From: Luteibacter aegosomatis
Lineage (GTDB): Bacteria > Pseudomonadota > Gammaproteobacteria > Xanthomonadales > Rhodanobacteraceae
DNA length: 64,000 nucleotides
Assembly: GCF_023078455.1 (NCBI RefSeq)
Contig: NZ_CP095740.1
Coordinates: 670,001 to 734,000, forward strand
Reading direction: 5' to 3'
Under the pieces are notes generated by a model that saw nothing but the letters and a program-made list of their open reading frames with translations, had not been told where the DNA came from and did no database searches. Of the stretch, positions 23,482 through 33,164 are shown piece by piece. Numbering within the stretch: the first letter of the stretch is position 1; every line of letters begins with the position of its first letter. The translations under genes were made by a program, and so were the position numbers.

Positions 23482-25785
23482 ATGATCCTTCGCCCCGTGT
23501 CGCTCGCACTCCTGCTGGCCCTCGCCATCCCCGGAGTGCACGCCCAGAACGCCACACCGCAGCCGGGCGCGACCGCGCCGGCGAAGGACTCCACCCCCCA
23601 GCCGAAAGACGCTTCCGAAGCGGCCACGTCGCCCGAGCCGCAGCGCAAGGAGTCCACCCTGCCGCTGAAGCCCACCGCGGCCGAGGCCCAGGCCTCGCAG
23701 CTGTCGGCGCGCTTCCTCACGCGCTTCCACTACCAGGCGCAGCCGCTCGACGACGCCATGTCGGCCAAGATCTACAAGGCCTACCTCGACTCGCTCGACG
23801 GCGAGAAGGTGCTCTTCACGCAAGAAGACCTGGCCAAGTTCGAGCCGCTGAAGACGCAGTTCGACGACGCCATCTGGAACCAGGACCTCACCGGTCCGTT
23901 CTCGATGTTCAACTTCTACATCACGCGGTCGGTCGACCGCATGAACTTCGCGCGCGGCCTGCTCAAGAAGGGCTTCGACTTCAGCGGCAACGAAACCTAC
24001 AACTTCGACCGCAAGAAGGCCTCGCCGCCGAAGAACCAGGCCGAGCTGGACGACATCTGGCGCAAGCGCACGATGAACGACTGGCTGCGCCTCAAGCTCG
24101 CCGGCAAGACCGACGACGACATCCGCAAGACGCTCGACAAGCGCTACGCCAATTACATCACCCGCATCCGCCAGCTCGACGACGAGGACGCCACCCAGGC
24201 GTTCATGACGGCGTATTCCAACTCCACCGATCCGCACACCGACTACCTCGGCCCGCGCGCCGCCGACCAGTTCGACATCGCCATGCGCCTGTCGCTCGAG
24301 GGCATCGGCGCGGTGCTGCAGGCGCGCGACGACTACACCACGGTGCGCGAACTCGTGCCGGGCGGTCCGGCGAGCAAGTCGGGCAAGATCAAGCCGGGCG
24401 ATCGCATCGTCGCCGTGGGGCAGGGCGAGACCGGCACCATGGTCGACGTGGTCGGCTGGCGCCAGGACGACGTCATCAAGCTCATCCGCGGCAAGAAGGA
24501 CACCACCGTTCGCCTCGAACTGCTTCCGGCCGAGGCCGGCGTGGACGGCAAGCACGACATCGTGACCCTCGTGCGCAAGAAGGTCACCATGGAAGAGCAG
24601 GCCGCCAAGTCGAAGGTCATCGACGTGAAGGACGGTGACGTCACCCGCAAGATCGGCGTGATCGACCTGCCCACGTTCTACCAGGACTTCGGCGCCCGCC
24701 GTAACGGCGACGCCAACTTCAAGAGCGCCACGCGCGACGTCAAGAAGCTCCTCACCGAGCTCAAGGCGCAAAAGGTCGACGGCGTCATCATGGACCTGCG
24801 CAACAACGGCGGCGGTTCGCTCAACGAAGCCACCGAGCTCACCGGCCTGTTCATCGACACCGGCCCGGTGGTGCAGGTGCGCGACGCGCGCGGCCAGGTC
24901 GAGGCGCAGGGCGACGACGAGCCGGGCATGGCGTGGGACGGCCCGATGGCCGTGATGGTCAATCGCGGCTCCGCGTCGGCATCGGAAATCTTCGCCGCCG
25001 CCATCCAGGATTACGGCCGCGGCATCATCATCGGCGAGCCCACCTTCGGCAAGGGCACCGTGCAGAACCTCGTCGACCTCGACAAGTTCGGCAAGGCCAC
25101 CACGGGCGAAGACGCGAAATACGGCGAGCTGAAGATGACCATCGCCGAATTCATCCGCATCAACGGCGACAGCACGCAGCTGCACGGCGTCACGCCCGAC
25201 GTGCGCTTCCCCGAAAACGGCGATGCGAAGGACTTCGGCGAATCCACCTACGACAACGCGTTGCCGTGGCGCCACATCGATCCGGCCGACTACAAGCCGG
25301 TGGCCGATCTCAAGGCGATCTTCGCGCCGCTCAACCAGAAGCACGAGGCGCGCGTGGCCAATTCGCCGGCATGGAAGCTGATGCTCGACGAGCTGGCGCA
25401 GTACAAGAAGATGCGCGAGAAGACCGACATCTCGCTCAACCTCGCCACCCGCCAGGCCGAGCGCAAGCAGTTCGACGCCACGCAGGCCGACTTCCGCAAC
25501 CGTCGCAAGGCCATCTTCGGCGATGCGGGCGACGATGGCGTGGACACCGCCGACGACGGCCTGAACGCCAACGAGCGCAGCATCAAGAGCGATCTCAAGC
25601 AGGAGGCCGAGGCCAAGAAGGCCAAGGACACCCCGCTCGACGAAGCCGCGCACATCGTCAGCGACGAAGTGGCCCTCATCAAGGCCGATCCGAAGGTCGC
25701 CGCCGAAGTGCTTCCCTACGGCGGCCGCAAGATCGACGGCCCGCAAACGGCCCAGGCCGCCAAGCCCGCCAACAACACGCCGTAA
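23482..25785 (+). CDS. prc: carboxy-terminal (tail-specific) protease Prc
   Basis: 767 aa S41 peptidase. Signal peptide ending at GVHAQ, a Pro/Lys-rich segment, an N-terminal helical domain, a PDZ domain (about residues 275-360: PGGPASKSGKIKPGDRIVAVG), then the protease core with the Ser/Lys dyad: Ser499 in SASASE, Lys524 in FGKGTVQ, and Asp510 between them, at the same spacing as E. coli Tsp. A C-terminal DUF3340-like region follows. It degrades periplasmic proteins with exposed C-termini and helps process envelope proteins such as PBP3 in E. coli. Confidence 0.95.
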   Translation: MILRPVSLALLLALAIPGVHAQNATPQPGATAPAKDSTPQPKDASEAATSPEPQRKESTLPLKPTAAEAQASQLSARFLTRFHYQAQPLDDAMSAKIYKAYLDSLDGEKVLFTQEDLAKFEPLKTQFDDAIWNQDLTGPFSMFNFYITRSVDRMNFARGLLKKGFDFSGNETYNFDRKKASPPKNQAELDDIWRKRTMNDWLRLKLAGKTDDDIRKTLDKRYANYITRIRQLDDEDATQAFMTAYSNSTDPHTDYLGPRAADQFDIAMRLSLEGIGAVLQARDDYTTVRELVPGGPASKSGKIKPGDRIVAVGQGETGTMVDVVGWRQDDVIKLIRGKKDTTVRLELLPAEAGVDGKHDIVTLVRKKVTMEEQAAKSKVIDVKDGDVTRKIGVIDLPTFYQDFGARRNGDANFKSATRDVKKLLTELKAQKVDGVIMDLRNNGGGSLNEATELTGLFIDTGPVVQVRDARGQVEAQGDDEPGMAWDGPMAVMVNRGSASASEIFAAAIQDYGRGIIIGEPTFGKGTVQNLVDLDKFGKATTGEDAKYGELKMTIAEFIRINGDSTQLHGVTPDVRFPENGDAKDFGESTYDNALPWRHIDPADYKPVADLKAIFAPLNQKHEARVANSPAWKLMLDELAQYKKMREKTDISLNLATRQAERKQFDATQADFRNRRKAIFGDAGDDGVDTADDGLNANERSIKSDLKQEAEAKKAKDTPLDEAAHIVSDEVALIKADPKVAAEVLPYGGRKIDGPQTAQAAKPANNTP

Positions 25786-25790
25786 CGTAA

Positions 25791-25957
25791 CTACCGAAGG
25801 GGTGGGAGCGGACCCTGTCCGCGAACCCTCCTTCTTCCGTCGATACGAAAGAGGCTATGCGATGATCGGGCGAGCGGTAACAGCCCGCCAGGTCACCGCA
25901 TAGCCTCATTCGCATGCACACGCCCCGAGGATTCGCGGACAGGGTCCGCTCCCACGG
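25791..25957. repeat. REP pair, class 2, second copy truncated
   Basis: 25791-25825 is a full copy: ctaccgaaggggtgggag followed by the class 2 hairpin GCGGAC-CCT-GTCCGC. The inverse hairpin at 25931-25957 lacks the CCTTCGGTAG arm. About 105 bp of unique sequence lies between. The rest of the 260-bp gap shows no gene. Confidence 0.8.
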
Positions 25958-26045
25958 CAGGATCTTTCGGTCATCCACCCTCGCTCTTTTCACGACCCGC
26001 CTGCTACCTTCCCGCCGATTCCCCGGCAAGGACAAGGCAGGCCCC

Positions 26046-26885
26046 ATGACCGATTTCCTCGACCATCTCGGCATCGACCACGCCACGCGCGTGATCATCT
26101 TCACCTACCTGGTGCGCATCGGCATCGCGCTCGTCGCGCTGCTGATCGGCTTCTGGATCGCCGCTCGCGTGGCCAACATCGGCCGTCGCGCCCTCGACCG
26201 CGCGCATGTCGACGCCACGCTGTCCGGCTTCCTGCGCAACGCCATCTACGGCTTGCTCATCGCCTTCGTGATCGTGCAGGTGATGGGCATGGCCGGCATT
26301 CCCACGGCCTCGCTCATCGCCGCGCTCGGTGCGGCCGGACTGGCCATCGGCCTGGCGCTGAACAGTTCGCTGTCCAACCTCGCCTGGGGCGTGCTGCTGA
26401 TCCTGTTCCGTCCGTATCGCATCGGCGATTACGTGCTCGTCGGCGGTGTCGAAGGCACGGTGGAAAGCATCAACCTCATGCACACCTACCTCACCACGCC
26501 GGACAACCGCGAAGCGGTGGTACCCAACGCCAAGGTCGGCGGCGACGCCATCATCAACTTCAACCGTCGCGGCACGCGCCGCTTCGAGTTCAAGGTGGGC
26601 ATCGGTTACGGCGACGATATCGGCAAGGCCATGCAGGTCATCCAGGACCTGTTCGCGGCCGACCCGCGCATCCTCAAGGACCCGGCCCCGGGCGTGTGGA
26701 CCGACACCCTGGGCGATTCCGCCGTCAACCTCGTGATCCGCGGCTGGGCCACCGTAGCCGACATGTACGGCGCGCAGACCAACCTGCTGCGCCGGATCAA
26801 GGAGCGCTTCGCGGAAGAGGGCATCACCATCCCGTTCCCGCAGAGCGAGATCCGGCTGGTGACCAGCGGGCAGGGCGCTCCGTAA
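26046..26885 (+). CDS. small-conductance mechanosensitive channel (MscS family)
   Basis: 279 aa, close to E. coli MscS (286 aa). Three transmembrane helices; the pore-lining TM3 is the Gly/Ala-rich stretch ALIAALGAAGLAIGLAL, followed by the beta domain with FRPYRIGDYVLVGGVEGTVE and a C-terminal alpha/beta vestibule ending ITIPFPQSEIRLV. It opens on membrane tension to release solutes after hypo-osmotic shock. Flanked on both sides by class 2 palindromes; no operon partner is evident. Confidence 0.94.
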   Translation: MTDFLDHLGIDHATRVIIFTYLVRIGIALVALLIGFWIAARVANIGRRALDRAHVDATLSGFLRNAIYGLLIAFVIVQVMGMAGIPTASLIAALGAAGLAIGLALNSSLSNLAWGVLLILFRPYRIGDYVLVGGVEGTVESINLMHTYLTTPDNREAVVPNAKVGGDAIINFNRRGTRRFEFKVGIGYGDDIGKAMQVIQDLFAADPRILKDPAPGVWTDTLGDSAVNLVIRGWATVADMYGAQTNLLRRIKERFAEEGITIPFPQSEIRLVTSGQGAP

Positions 26886-26887
26886 GG

Positions 26888-27030
26888 ATCGCGGACAGGG
26901 TCCGCTCCCACCCTCCGGTAGCGAGCTAACTGTCGAAGGGTGATGGGAACTACCCAGGCCCACCCCGAACCTCCCGCCCTTCGAAGGGAAGCTTTCCTAC
27001 CGAAGGGTGGGAGCGGACCCTGTCCGCGAT
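26888..27030. repeat. REP pair, class 2
   Basis: A copy at 26888-26922 and an inverse at 26997-27030, with partly related sequence (tgtcgaaggg, cccttcgaaggg) between. Apart from this, the 326-bp gap before aceF shows only the ribosome site gaggagg just before the ATG. Confidence 0.85.
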
Positions 27031-27211
27031 GGGAGCCGCTGAAACCCGTCCATCACCGCCCCGCACAACAGAAATCACCCCGAACACCCGTTCGAACGCC
27101 GAAAATCAGCCTCCGAGGGATTACAATCGACCGGTTGCGCCGCAGCACGGCGCCCGTCATTCCCCCGCCGGTGGGTTCGTCCGCCCGCCGACGACTGTTC
27201 GAGGAGGTTCC

Positions 27212-28897
27212 ATGGCCGACGTCAAAGAAGCCCGCGTGCCCGATATCGGAGGCAAAGCGGTTCCCGTCATCGAAATCATGGTCAAGGTCGGCGATCGCGT
27301 CGAGAAAGACCAGAGCCTGGTGACGCTCGAGTCCGACAAGGCCACGATGGAAGTCCCGGCCCCCTTCGCCGGCGTCATCAAGGAGCTGAAGGTCAAGGTC
27401 GGCGACGAAGTCGACGAAGGCGCGGTCATCGCGCTGGTCGAGGCCGAGGGCGACGCCCCGGCGGCCGCCAAGGCCGAAGCGCCCAAGCAGGAAGCCCCGG
27501 CCGCCGCCGCGCCGGCTCCCGCGCCCGCGCCGGCGCCGGCTGCCGCCAAGGCCCCTTCCGCTTCGAAGGCCTCCGGTCCGGTCGACGTCAACGTGCCCGA
27601 CATCGGCGGCAAGCCGGTGCCGATCATCGAGATCATGGTCAAGGTCGGCGATACCGTCGAGAAAGACCAGAGCCTCATGACCCTGGAATCGGACAAGGCC
27701 ACGATGGACATCCCGGCCCCGGCCGCGGGCGTCATCAAGGAGCTCAAGGTCAAGGTCGGCGACGAAGTGAACGACGGCGACCTCATCGCCATCCTCGAAG
27801 GCGCCGGTGGCGCCGAAGCGGCCGCCGACGCGCAGCCCGCCGCCCGCACCGACAAGCCCGGTGTGGCCGAGGCCCCGGCCCCGGCGCCGGTCGCCGTTCC
27901 GGCCAAGGCCGATGCCCCGGCCGGCGGCGCGCCGCGCACGCCGCCGGTGTCGTTCGACGCCTCGGCGGTCATGCCCGGCAACGCCCCCTACGCCAGCCCC
28001 GCCGTGCGCGCCTTCGCGCGCGAGCTCGGCGTCGACGTGGCCCAGGTCAAGGGCAGCGGCCGTGGCGGTCGCATCCAGCGCGAAGACATCACCGGCTACG
28101 TGAAGAACGTGATGACCTCCGGCGTGGCGCCGTCCGCCGGCGGCACCGTGGCCGCCGGTGGCGGCCTCAACCTGCTGCCGTGGCCCAAGGTCGACTTCTC
28201 CAAGTTCGGCGAGATCGAGGAAAAGCCGCTCGGTCGCATCCCGAAGATCTCCGCGGCGAACCTCGCCCGCAACTGGGCGATGATTCCGCACGTCACGCAG
28301 TTCGAAGACGCCGATATCACCGAGCTCGAGGCCTTCCGCAAGAAGCTCGGCGAAGAGAACAAGGACCTGAAGGTCACCCCGCTGGTGTTCCAGATCAAGG
28401 CGGTGGTCGCGGCGCTGAAGAAATTTCCCACCTTCAACGCCTCGCTCGACGCGGCGGGTGAAACCCTCACGCTCAAGAAGTACTTCAACATCGGCATCGC
28501 CGTGGACACGCCCGACGGCCTCGTCGTGCCGGTGATCCGCGACGCCGACAAGAAGGGCCTGCTCGAGCTCGCCGCCGAACTGGGCGAGATCTCCAAGAAA
28601 GCGCGCGACAAGAAGCTCACCGCCGCCGACATGTCGGGCGGCTGCTTCTCCATCTCCTCGCTCGGCGGCATCGGCGGCACGGCGTTCACGCCGATCGTCA
28701 ACGCGCCGGAAGTGGCGATCCTCGGTGTCTCCAAGGCGCAGATGAAGCCCGTGTGGAACGGCAAGGAATTCGCGCCGCGCCTGATGCTGCCGCTGTCGCT
28801 GTCGTACGACCACCGCGTCATCGACGGCGCGCTCGCCGCGCGCTTCGCCGTGTACCTGGCCCAGCAGCTCGGCGACATCCGTCGCCTGTTGCTCTGA
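27212..28897 (+). CDS. aceF: pyruvate dehydrogenase E2, dihydrolipoyllysine acetyltransferase
   Basis: 561 aa. Two N-terminal lipoyl domains (residues 2-80 and about 120-200) with lipoylated Lys43 and Lys162 in SDKATM, joined by Ala/Pro-rich linkers; a peripheral-subunit-binding domain (about 250-290, [17 protein letters not shown]); and the catalytic core with [15 protein letters not shown] near the C-terminus. It transfers acetyl groups to CoA in the cytosolic complex. The start follows GAGGAGG. The E3 gene is 13 bp downstream. The E1 gene aceE is not adjacent and not in the window. Confidence 0.96.
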   Translation: MADVKEARVPDIGGKAVPVIEIMVKVGDRVEKDQSLVTLESDKATMEVPAPFAGVIKELKVKVGDEVDEGAVIALVEAEGDAPAAAKAEAPKQEAPAAAAPAPAPAPAPAAAKAPSASKASGPVDVNVPDIGGKPVPIIEIMVKVGDTVEKDQSLMTLESDKATMDIPAPAAGVIKELKVKVGDEVNDGDLIAILEGAGGAEAAADAQPAARTDKPGVAEAPAPAPVAVPAKADAPAGGAPRTPPVSFDASAVMPGNAPYASPAVRAFARELGVDVAQVKGSGRGGRIQREDITGYVKNVMTSGVAPSAGGTVAAGGGLNLLPWPKVDFSKFGEIEEKPLGRIPKISAANLARNWAMIPHVTQFEDADITELEAFRKKLGEENKDLKVTPLVFQIKAVVAALKKFPTFNASLDAAGETLTLKKYFNIGIAVDTPDGLVVPVIRDADKKGLLELAAELGEISKKARDKKLTAADMSGGCFSISSLGGIGGTAFTPIVNAPEVAILGVSKAQMKPVWNGKEFAPRLMLPLSLSYDHRVIDGALAARFAVYLAQQLGDIRRLLL

Positions 28898-28910
28898 CGG
28901 GAGGCGAACC

Positions 28911-30704
28911 ATGGCGAACATCGAATTGAAGGTTCCCGACCTCGGCGGCTCGCACGACGTGCCGGTCATCGAGATCTTGGTCAAGGCGGGTGATACGGTC
29001 GAGAAAGACCAGAGCCTCATCACCCTCGAATCCGACAAGGCCACGATGGATGTGCCCGCCTCGCAGGGCGGCACGGTCGTCGAGATCAAGGTCAAGGTCG
29101 GCGACGAAGTCAACGAAGGCACCGTCATCGCGGTGATCGACGCGGCGGGCGAACAGCCGGCGAAGTCGGTCGGCCAGGCCACCGTGCAGGAGGCCCCGCC
29201 TCCGGCCACGCCGTCGCCCGCGCCGCCGCCGCCGAAGCAGGACGCGCCTCGCGCCGCCGCGCCCCAAGCCGCCGGCGCGTCCGGCCGCAAGGCCGACATC
29301 GAGTGCCAGCTCGTGGTGCTGGGCTCGGGCCCGGGCGGTTACACGGCCGCCTTCCGCGGCGCCGACGTCGGCCTCGACACGGTGCTGGTCGAGCGTTACG
29401 AAACGCTCGGCGGCGTCTGCCTCAACGTGGGCTGCATTCCGTCCAAGGCCCTGCTGCACGCGGCGGCCGTCATCGACGAAGCCGAATCCATGGGGGCGCA
29501 CGGCATCACCTTCGGCAAGCCGAAGATCGACCTCGACAAGCTGCGCTCCTTCAAGGAAGGCGTGGTCGGCAAGCTCACCGGTGGCCTCGCCCAGATGGCC
29601 AAGGCGCGCAAGGTGCGCACCGTCACCGGCGTGGGCAGCTTCATCTCGCCCAACGAGATGGAAGTCACCACGGCCGATGGCGTGAAGCTCATCCGCTTCG
29701 AACACGCCATCATCGCCGCCGGCTCGCAGTCGGTGAAGCTGCCGTCGTTCCCGTGGGACGACGAGCGCATCATCGATTCCACCGGCGCGCTCGAGCTGCG
29801 CGACGTGCCCAAGAAGCTGCTCGTCGTGGGCGGCGGCATCATCGGCCTGGAAATGGCCACGGTGTACGCGGGATTGGGTTCGGAAGTCACCGTGGTCGAG
29901 CTGGCCGACCAGCTCATCCCCGGCGCCGACGCCGACCTCATCAAGCCGCTGCAGTCGCGCATCGCCAAGCGTTACAAGGGCATCCACCTCAAGACCAAGG
30001 TGGTCGAGGCCAAGGCCACGAAGAAGGGCATCGAGGTGACGTTCGAGGGCGAGAGCATCCCCGACACCACGGTGTTCGATCGCGTACTCGTGTCGGTGGG
30101 CCGTTCGCCCAACGGCGGCAAGGTCGGTGCGGACAAGGCCGGCGTGGAAGTCACCGAGCGCGGTTTCATCCCCGTCGACCGCCAGATGCGCACCAACGTG
30201 AAGCACATCTTCGCCATCGGCGACCTGGTGGGCCAGCCGATGCTGGCGCACAAGGCCACGCACGAGGCCAAGGTGGCGGCCGAAGCCGCTGCCGGCATGA
30301 AGAGCTTCTTCGACGCGCGCGTGATCCCGTCGGTGGCCTACACCGATCCGGAAATCGCCTGGGTCGGCGTGACCGAGCGCGAGGCGAAAGAAAAGGGCCT
30401 GAAGATCGGCGTGGGCAAGTTCCCGTGGGTGGCGTCGGGTCGCGCCATCGGCATCGACCGCACCGAAGGCTTCACCAAGCTGCTGTTCGACGAAGAAACC
30501 CACCGCATCGTCGGTGCGGGCATCGTCGGCCCGCACGCGGGCGATCTCATCTCCGAACTGGCCCTCGCCATCGAGATGGGTGCCGAAGCGGGCGACATCG
30601 GCCGCACCGTGCACCCGCACCCCACGCTCGGCGAATCCGTCGGCCTGGCGGCCGAGGTGTACGAGGGGACGATCACGGATTTGTATATTCCGAAGAAGAA
30701 GTAA
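28911..30704 (+). CDS. lpdA: dihydrolipoyl dehydrogenase E3 with N-terminal lipoyl domain
   Basis: 597 aa, longer than the usual ~475 aa because of an N-terminal lipoyl domain (residues 2-80, Lys43 in SDKATM) and an Ala/Pro linker. The flavoprotein part begins near residue 125 with the FAD motif LVVLGSGPGGYTAAF, then the redox disulfide Cys170/Cys175 in GVCLNVGCIPSKALL, the NAD motif VVGGGIIGLEMATVY, and the C-terminal dimer motif HPHPTLGES. It reoxidises dihydrolipoyl groups of E2 with NAD+. Lipoyl-bearing E3 proteins are known in several proteobacteria. Confidence 0.96.
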   Translation: MANIELKVPDLGGSHDVPVIEILVKAGDTVEKDQSLITLESDKATMDVPASQGGTVVEIKVKVGDEVNEGTVIAVIDAAGEQPAKSVGQATVQEAPPPATPSPAPPPPKQDAPRAAAPQAAGASGRKADIECQLVVLGSGPGGYTAAFRGADVGLDTVLVERYETLGGVCLNVGCIPSKALLHAAAVIDEAESMGAHGITFGKPKIDLDKLRSFKEGVVGKLTGGLAQMAKARKVRTVTGVGSFISPNEMEVTTADGVKLIRFEHAIIAAGSQSVKLPSFPWDDERIIDSTGALELRDVPKKLLVVGGGIIGLEMATVYAGLGSEVTVVELADQLIPGADADLIKPLQSRIAKRYKGIHLKTKVVEAKATKKGIEVTFEGESIPDTTVFDRVLVSVGRSPNGGKVGADKAGVEVTERGFIPVDRQMRTNVKHIFAIGDLVGQPMLAHKATHEAKVAAEAAAGMKSFFDARVIPSVAYTDPEIAWVGVTEREAKEKGLKIGVGKFPWVASGRAIGIDRTEGFTKLLFDEETHRIVGAGIVGPHAGDLISELALAIEMGAEAGDIGRTVHPHPTLGESVGLAAEVYEGTITDLYIPKKK

Positions 30705-30711
30705 AACCCTG

Positions 30712-30745
30712 CGTCGAGGAAGCCGTTGTACCGGCTTCCTCGACG
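30712..30745 (+). terminator. 14-bp stem-loop after lpdA, probable transcript end
   Basis: Arms cgtcgaggaagccg (30712-30725) and cggcttcctcgacg (30732-30745) pair perfectly around ttgtac. It starts 8 bp after the lpdA stop. No T-run follows, so it may be a processing or stabilising hairpin rather than a classic intrinsic terminator. Confidence 0.55.
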
Positions 30746-30769
30746 ATCGGCATGAGGCAGGTTAGGGAG

Positions 30770-31228
30770 ATGCGCAAGCTCTCCGAATCCCACCGCCTCC
30801 GAATCGCCCGGACATCCGAACCGGGGCATATCTATCTCATCACCACGGCCACGTGGAATAGAACGCCTCTATTTCGCGATCACGCATGCGCACGTGCCGT
30901 CTCGCGCGTGTGCCATGCCGCCAACACGTGGAAGGGCGCCCGGTGCCTTGCCTGGGTACTGATGCCGGATCACTGGCACGGGATGGTGCAGTTGGACGAT
31001 GGCGACCTTTGGAAGATCGTCGGCCGTTTCAAGTCACTGGCTTCGCGAGCCGTGCGCGATGTCCGTCCGCGAAGCTATCCCGTTTGGCAGAAAAGCTTTC
31101 ATGACGCTGGGCTGCGCCGGGATGTCGACGTAAAGGCGGCTGCTCGTTATCTCGTGGCGAATCCCTTGCGAGCGGGACTGGTTTCGACGATTGGCGACTA
31201 TCCCTACTGGAATGCCGTCTGGCTCTGA
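30770..31228 (+). CDS. REP-associated tyrosine transposase (RAYT, Y1_Tnp family)
   Basis: 152 aa. Single-domain HUH-type transposase: the metal-binding HUH motif is in LMPDHWHGMVQL (about residues 63-74) and the catalytic Tyr in AARYLVANPLRAGLV (about residues 125-139), the hallmark pair of RAYT proteins. The N-terminal HIYLITTATWNRTPLF is also typical. RAYTs cut and join single-stranded REP palindromes. An in-frame ATG at 30752 would add six residues. The gene ends 15 bp before a REP copy and an array of four 72-bp units, and related palindromes occur through much of the window. It appears intact. Confidence 0.92.
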   Translation: MRKLSESHRLRIARTSEPGHIYLITTATWNRTPLFRDHACARAVSRVCHAANTWKGARCLAWVLMPDHWHGMVQLDDGDLWKIVGRFKSLASRAVRDVRPRSYPVWQKSFHDAGLRRDVDVKAAARYLVANPLRAGLVSTIGDYPYWNAVWL

Positions 31229-31242
31229 TCCTGTTGCGCCAT

Positions 31243-31556
31243 TCGCCGATACGATCGGCTCCCACCCCTCCGGTAGCCACCCATTCGCCAACTTGCCTAC
31301 CAAAGAGGTGGGAGCCGTCGCATCGGTGAAACCGATCACCTCAGTCCTCCAGCCCCTCCACCACTCACCAACCGAAGGGGTGGGAGCCGTCGCTTCGGCG
31401 AACCCGATCACCTCAGTCCCCCAGCCTCTCCACCACCTCACCAACCGAAGGGGTGGGAGCCGATCGCATCGGCGAACCCGATCACCTCAGTCCCCAGCCT
31501 CTCCACCACGCACCAACCGAAGGGGTAGGGGCCGATCGCATCGGCGAAACCCGGTC
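31243..31556. repeat. REP array beside the RAYT gene (72/73-bp units)
   Basis: Starts with one class 1 copy (31241-31275), then four tandem units whose accgaaggggtgggagcc cores begin near 31300, 31372, 31445 and 31517 (period 72-73 bp). Between cores lies a conserved unique segment (ccgatcacctcagtcc...ctccaccac). The first two units carry changed hairpins (GCCGTCGCATCGGT, GCCGTCGCTTCGGC); the last two are standard class 1. Confidence 0.9.
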
Positions 31557-31617
31557 GTCCCGGTCGATGACCAACGCCCCTATCGCACCCCGCCATCGGT
31601 TATGGCATCGTCGGCGG

Positions 31618-32943
31618 ATGCCTGCCCCCCAGCCAGCCCATTACCTACGTCGCCTCGGCATCTGGGATGCCGCGATGATCGTCATCGGCGGAGTCATCGG
31701 CGCGGGTATCTTCCGCACCCCGGCCTCCGTCGCCAAAAGCACCAGCTCCGGTACCGAGGTACTCATCCTCTGGACCCTCGGCGGCCTGCTCACCCTGGCC
31801 GGCGTGCTGTGTTACGCGGAACTGGGCGCAAGACGTCCCCAGGCCGGCGGCACCTACGTGTACCTGCGCGAAGCCTTCGGCCAACTCCCCGCCTTCCTCT
31901 TCGGTTGGACGATGGCCCTCATCAACTACCCGGGCAGCGTCGCCGCGGTGGCGACCACCTTCGCCGACTACGCCACGAAAGCCGTCGGCCTCCCGCATGA
32001 ATGGGTCAAGCCGCTCGCCGTCGCGGCCATCGCCTTCATCGTGGCGGTGAACCTCTTCGGCATCCGCGCCGGTGCCGTCGTGCAGAACATCTTCACCGTG
32101 CTGAAGCTCAGCGCGGTGGCACTGCTCATCGCCGTCGGCCTGTACCTCGCGCGCGGTCACCTCGGCGCGGCCTTCGCCCACGACCCGACACACGACGTGC
32201 CGGTAAGCACGCTGGTCGGCGCCTTGCTGCCCGCGCTATTCGCCTACGGCGGATTCCACTACCTCAACGACCTCGCCGGCGAAGTGCGCGAGCCCCAACG
32301 CACGTTGCCGCGGGCACTCGGCCTGGGCATGGGCAGCGTGGTGATCTGTTACATCCTGGTCAACGTCGCCTACATGGCGGGGCTCGGCCACGACGGGCTC
32401 GCCGCCAGCACGGCCCCCGCGGCCGATCTCATGCGCAAGCTGTTCGGCGAATCCGGTGCCACCATCATCGCCGTGGGTATCGCCTGCTCCACCTTCGGCT
32501 ATTGCAGCATCGCCATCGCCGGTGGTGCCCGCGTGCTCCAGGTGATGAGCGCCGATGGCATGTTCTTCAAGCCCATCGCCCGCATCGACGCGAAGACCGG
32601 TGCGCCGCAGATTTCCCTGATCGTGCTCGGTGCCTGGGCGATTACGCTGATCCTCTCCGGCAGCTTCGATGCGTTGCTCAACTACACCACCGTCGGCGAG
32701 TGGCTGTCGCATGCCTTCGGCATCGCCACGATCTTCTGGTATCGCCGAAAGCTGACGTCCGAGCCGTCGCCCTACCTCGTGCCGGGGTATCCATGGTTGC
32801 CGCTGGTGTTCACCACCACGGTGCTGTGCGTGATCGCCGCCACGGCCATCGCCGCGCCCGGCGATGCGGGCATGAGCCTGCTGATCATCGCGATCGGCGT
32901 GCCGGTGTATTACCTATGGCGCAGGCAGTGGGCGAAAGGCTGA
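31618..32943 (+). CDS. APC-family amino acid permease
   Basis: 441 aa with about 12 transmembrane helices. The family signature in TM1, GGVIGAGIFRTP, is near residue 22, and ELGARRPQAGGTYVYLREAFG follows TM2 (split in two halves, residues about 68-88). Resembles the AAT/LAT-type permeases; the amino acid substrate cannot be assigned. Another in-frame ATG at 31567 would add 17 residues; the chosen ATG is closer to the first conserved helix. The gene stands alone between repeat clusters. Confidence 0.88.
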   Translation: MPAPQPAHYLRRLGIWDAAMIVIGGVIGAGIFRTPASVAKSTSSGTEVLILWTLGGLLTLAGVLCYAELGARRPQAGGTYVYLREAFGQLPAFLFGWTMALINYPGSVAAVATTFADYATKAVGLPHEWVKPLAVAAIAFIVAVNLFGIRAGAVVQNIFTVLKLSAVALLIAVGLYLARGHLGAAFAHDPTHDVPVSTLVGALLPALFAYGGFHYLNDLAGEVREPQRTLPRALGLGMGSVVICYILVNVAYMAGLGHDGLAASTAPAADLMRKLFGESGATIIAVGIACSTFGYCSIAIAGGARVLQVMSADGMFFKPIARIDAKTGAPQISLIVLGAWAITLILSGSFDALLNYTTVGEWLSHAFGIATIFWYRRKLTSEPSPYLVPGYPWLPLVFTTTVLCVIAATAIAAPGDAGMSLLIIAIGVPVYYLWRRQWAKG

Positions 32944-32972
32944 CCGCTAAACGTCGCGGTGTCGCGGCCGGG

Positions 32973-33136
32973 TTTCGCCGATGCGATCGGCTCCCACCCC
33001 TTCGGTAGGTCGTTTACGGTCATCTTGCCCCCAAGGGGGGAGTCGATCGCATCGGCGAACCCGGTAGCCGCAATCCACCCGCCACCCGCGTCACCTCGCC
33101 TACCGAAGGGGTGGGAGCCGATCGCATCGGCGAAAC
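32973..33136. repeat. REP cluster, class 1
   Basis: A full copy at 32973-33008, a partial inverse with degenerate arm (aaggggggagtcgatcgcatcggcg type, ending 33060), and a full inverse copy at 33099-33136. It fills the gap between the permease and the glycoside hydrolase gene. Confidence 0.85.
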
Positions 33137-33164
33137 CCGTCTTGCGATGCGCTAAGGTTGAGCG

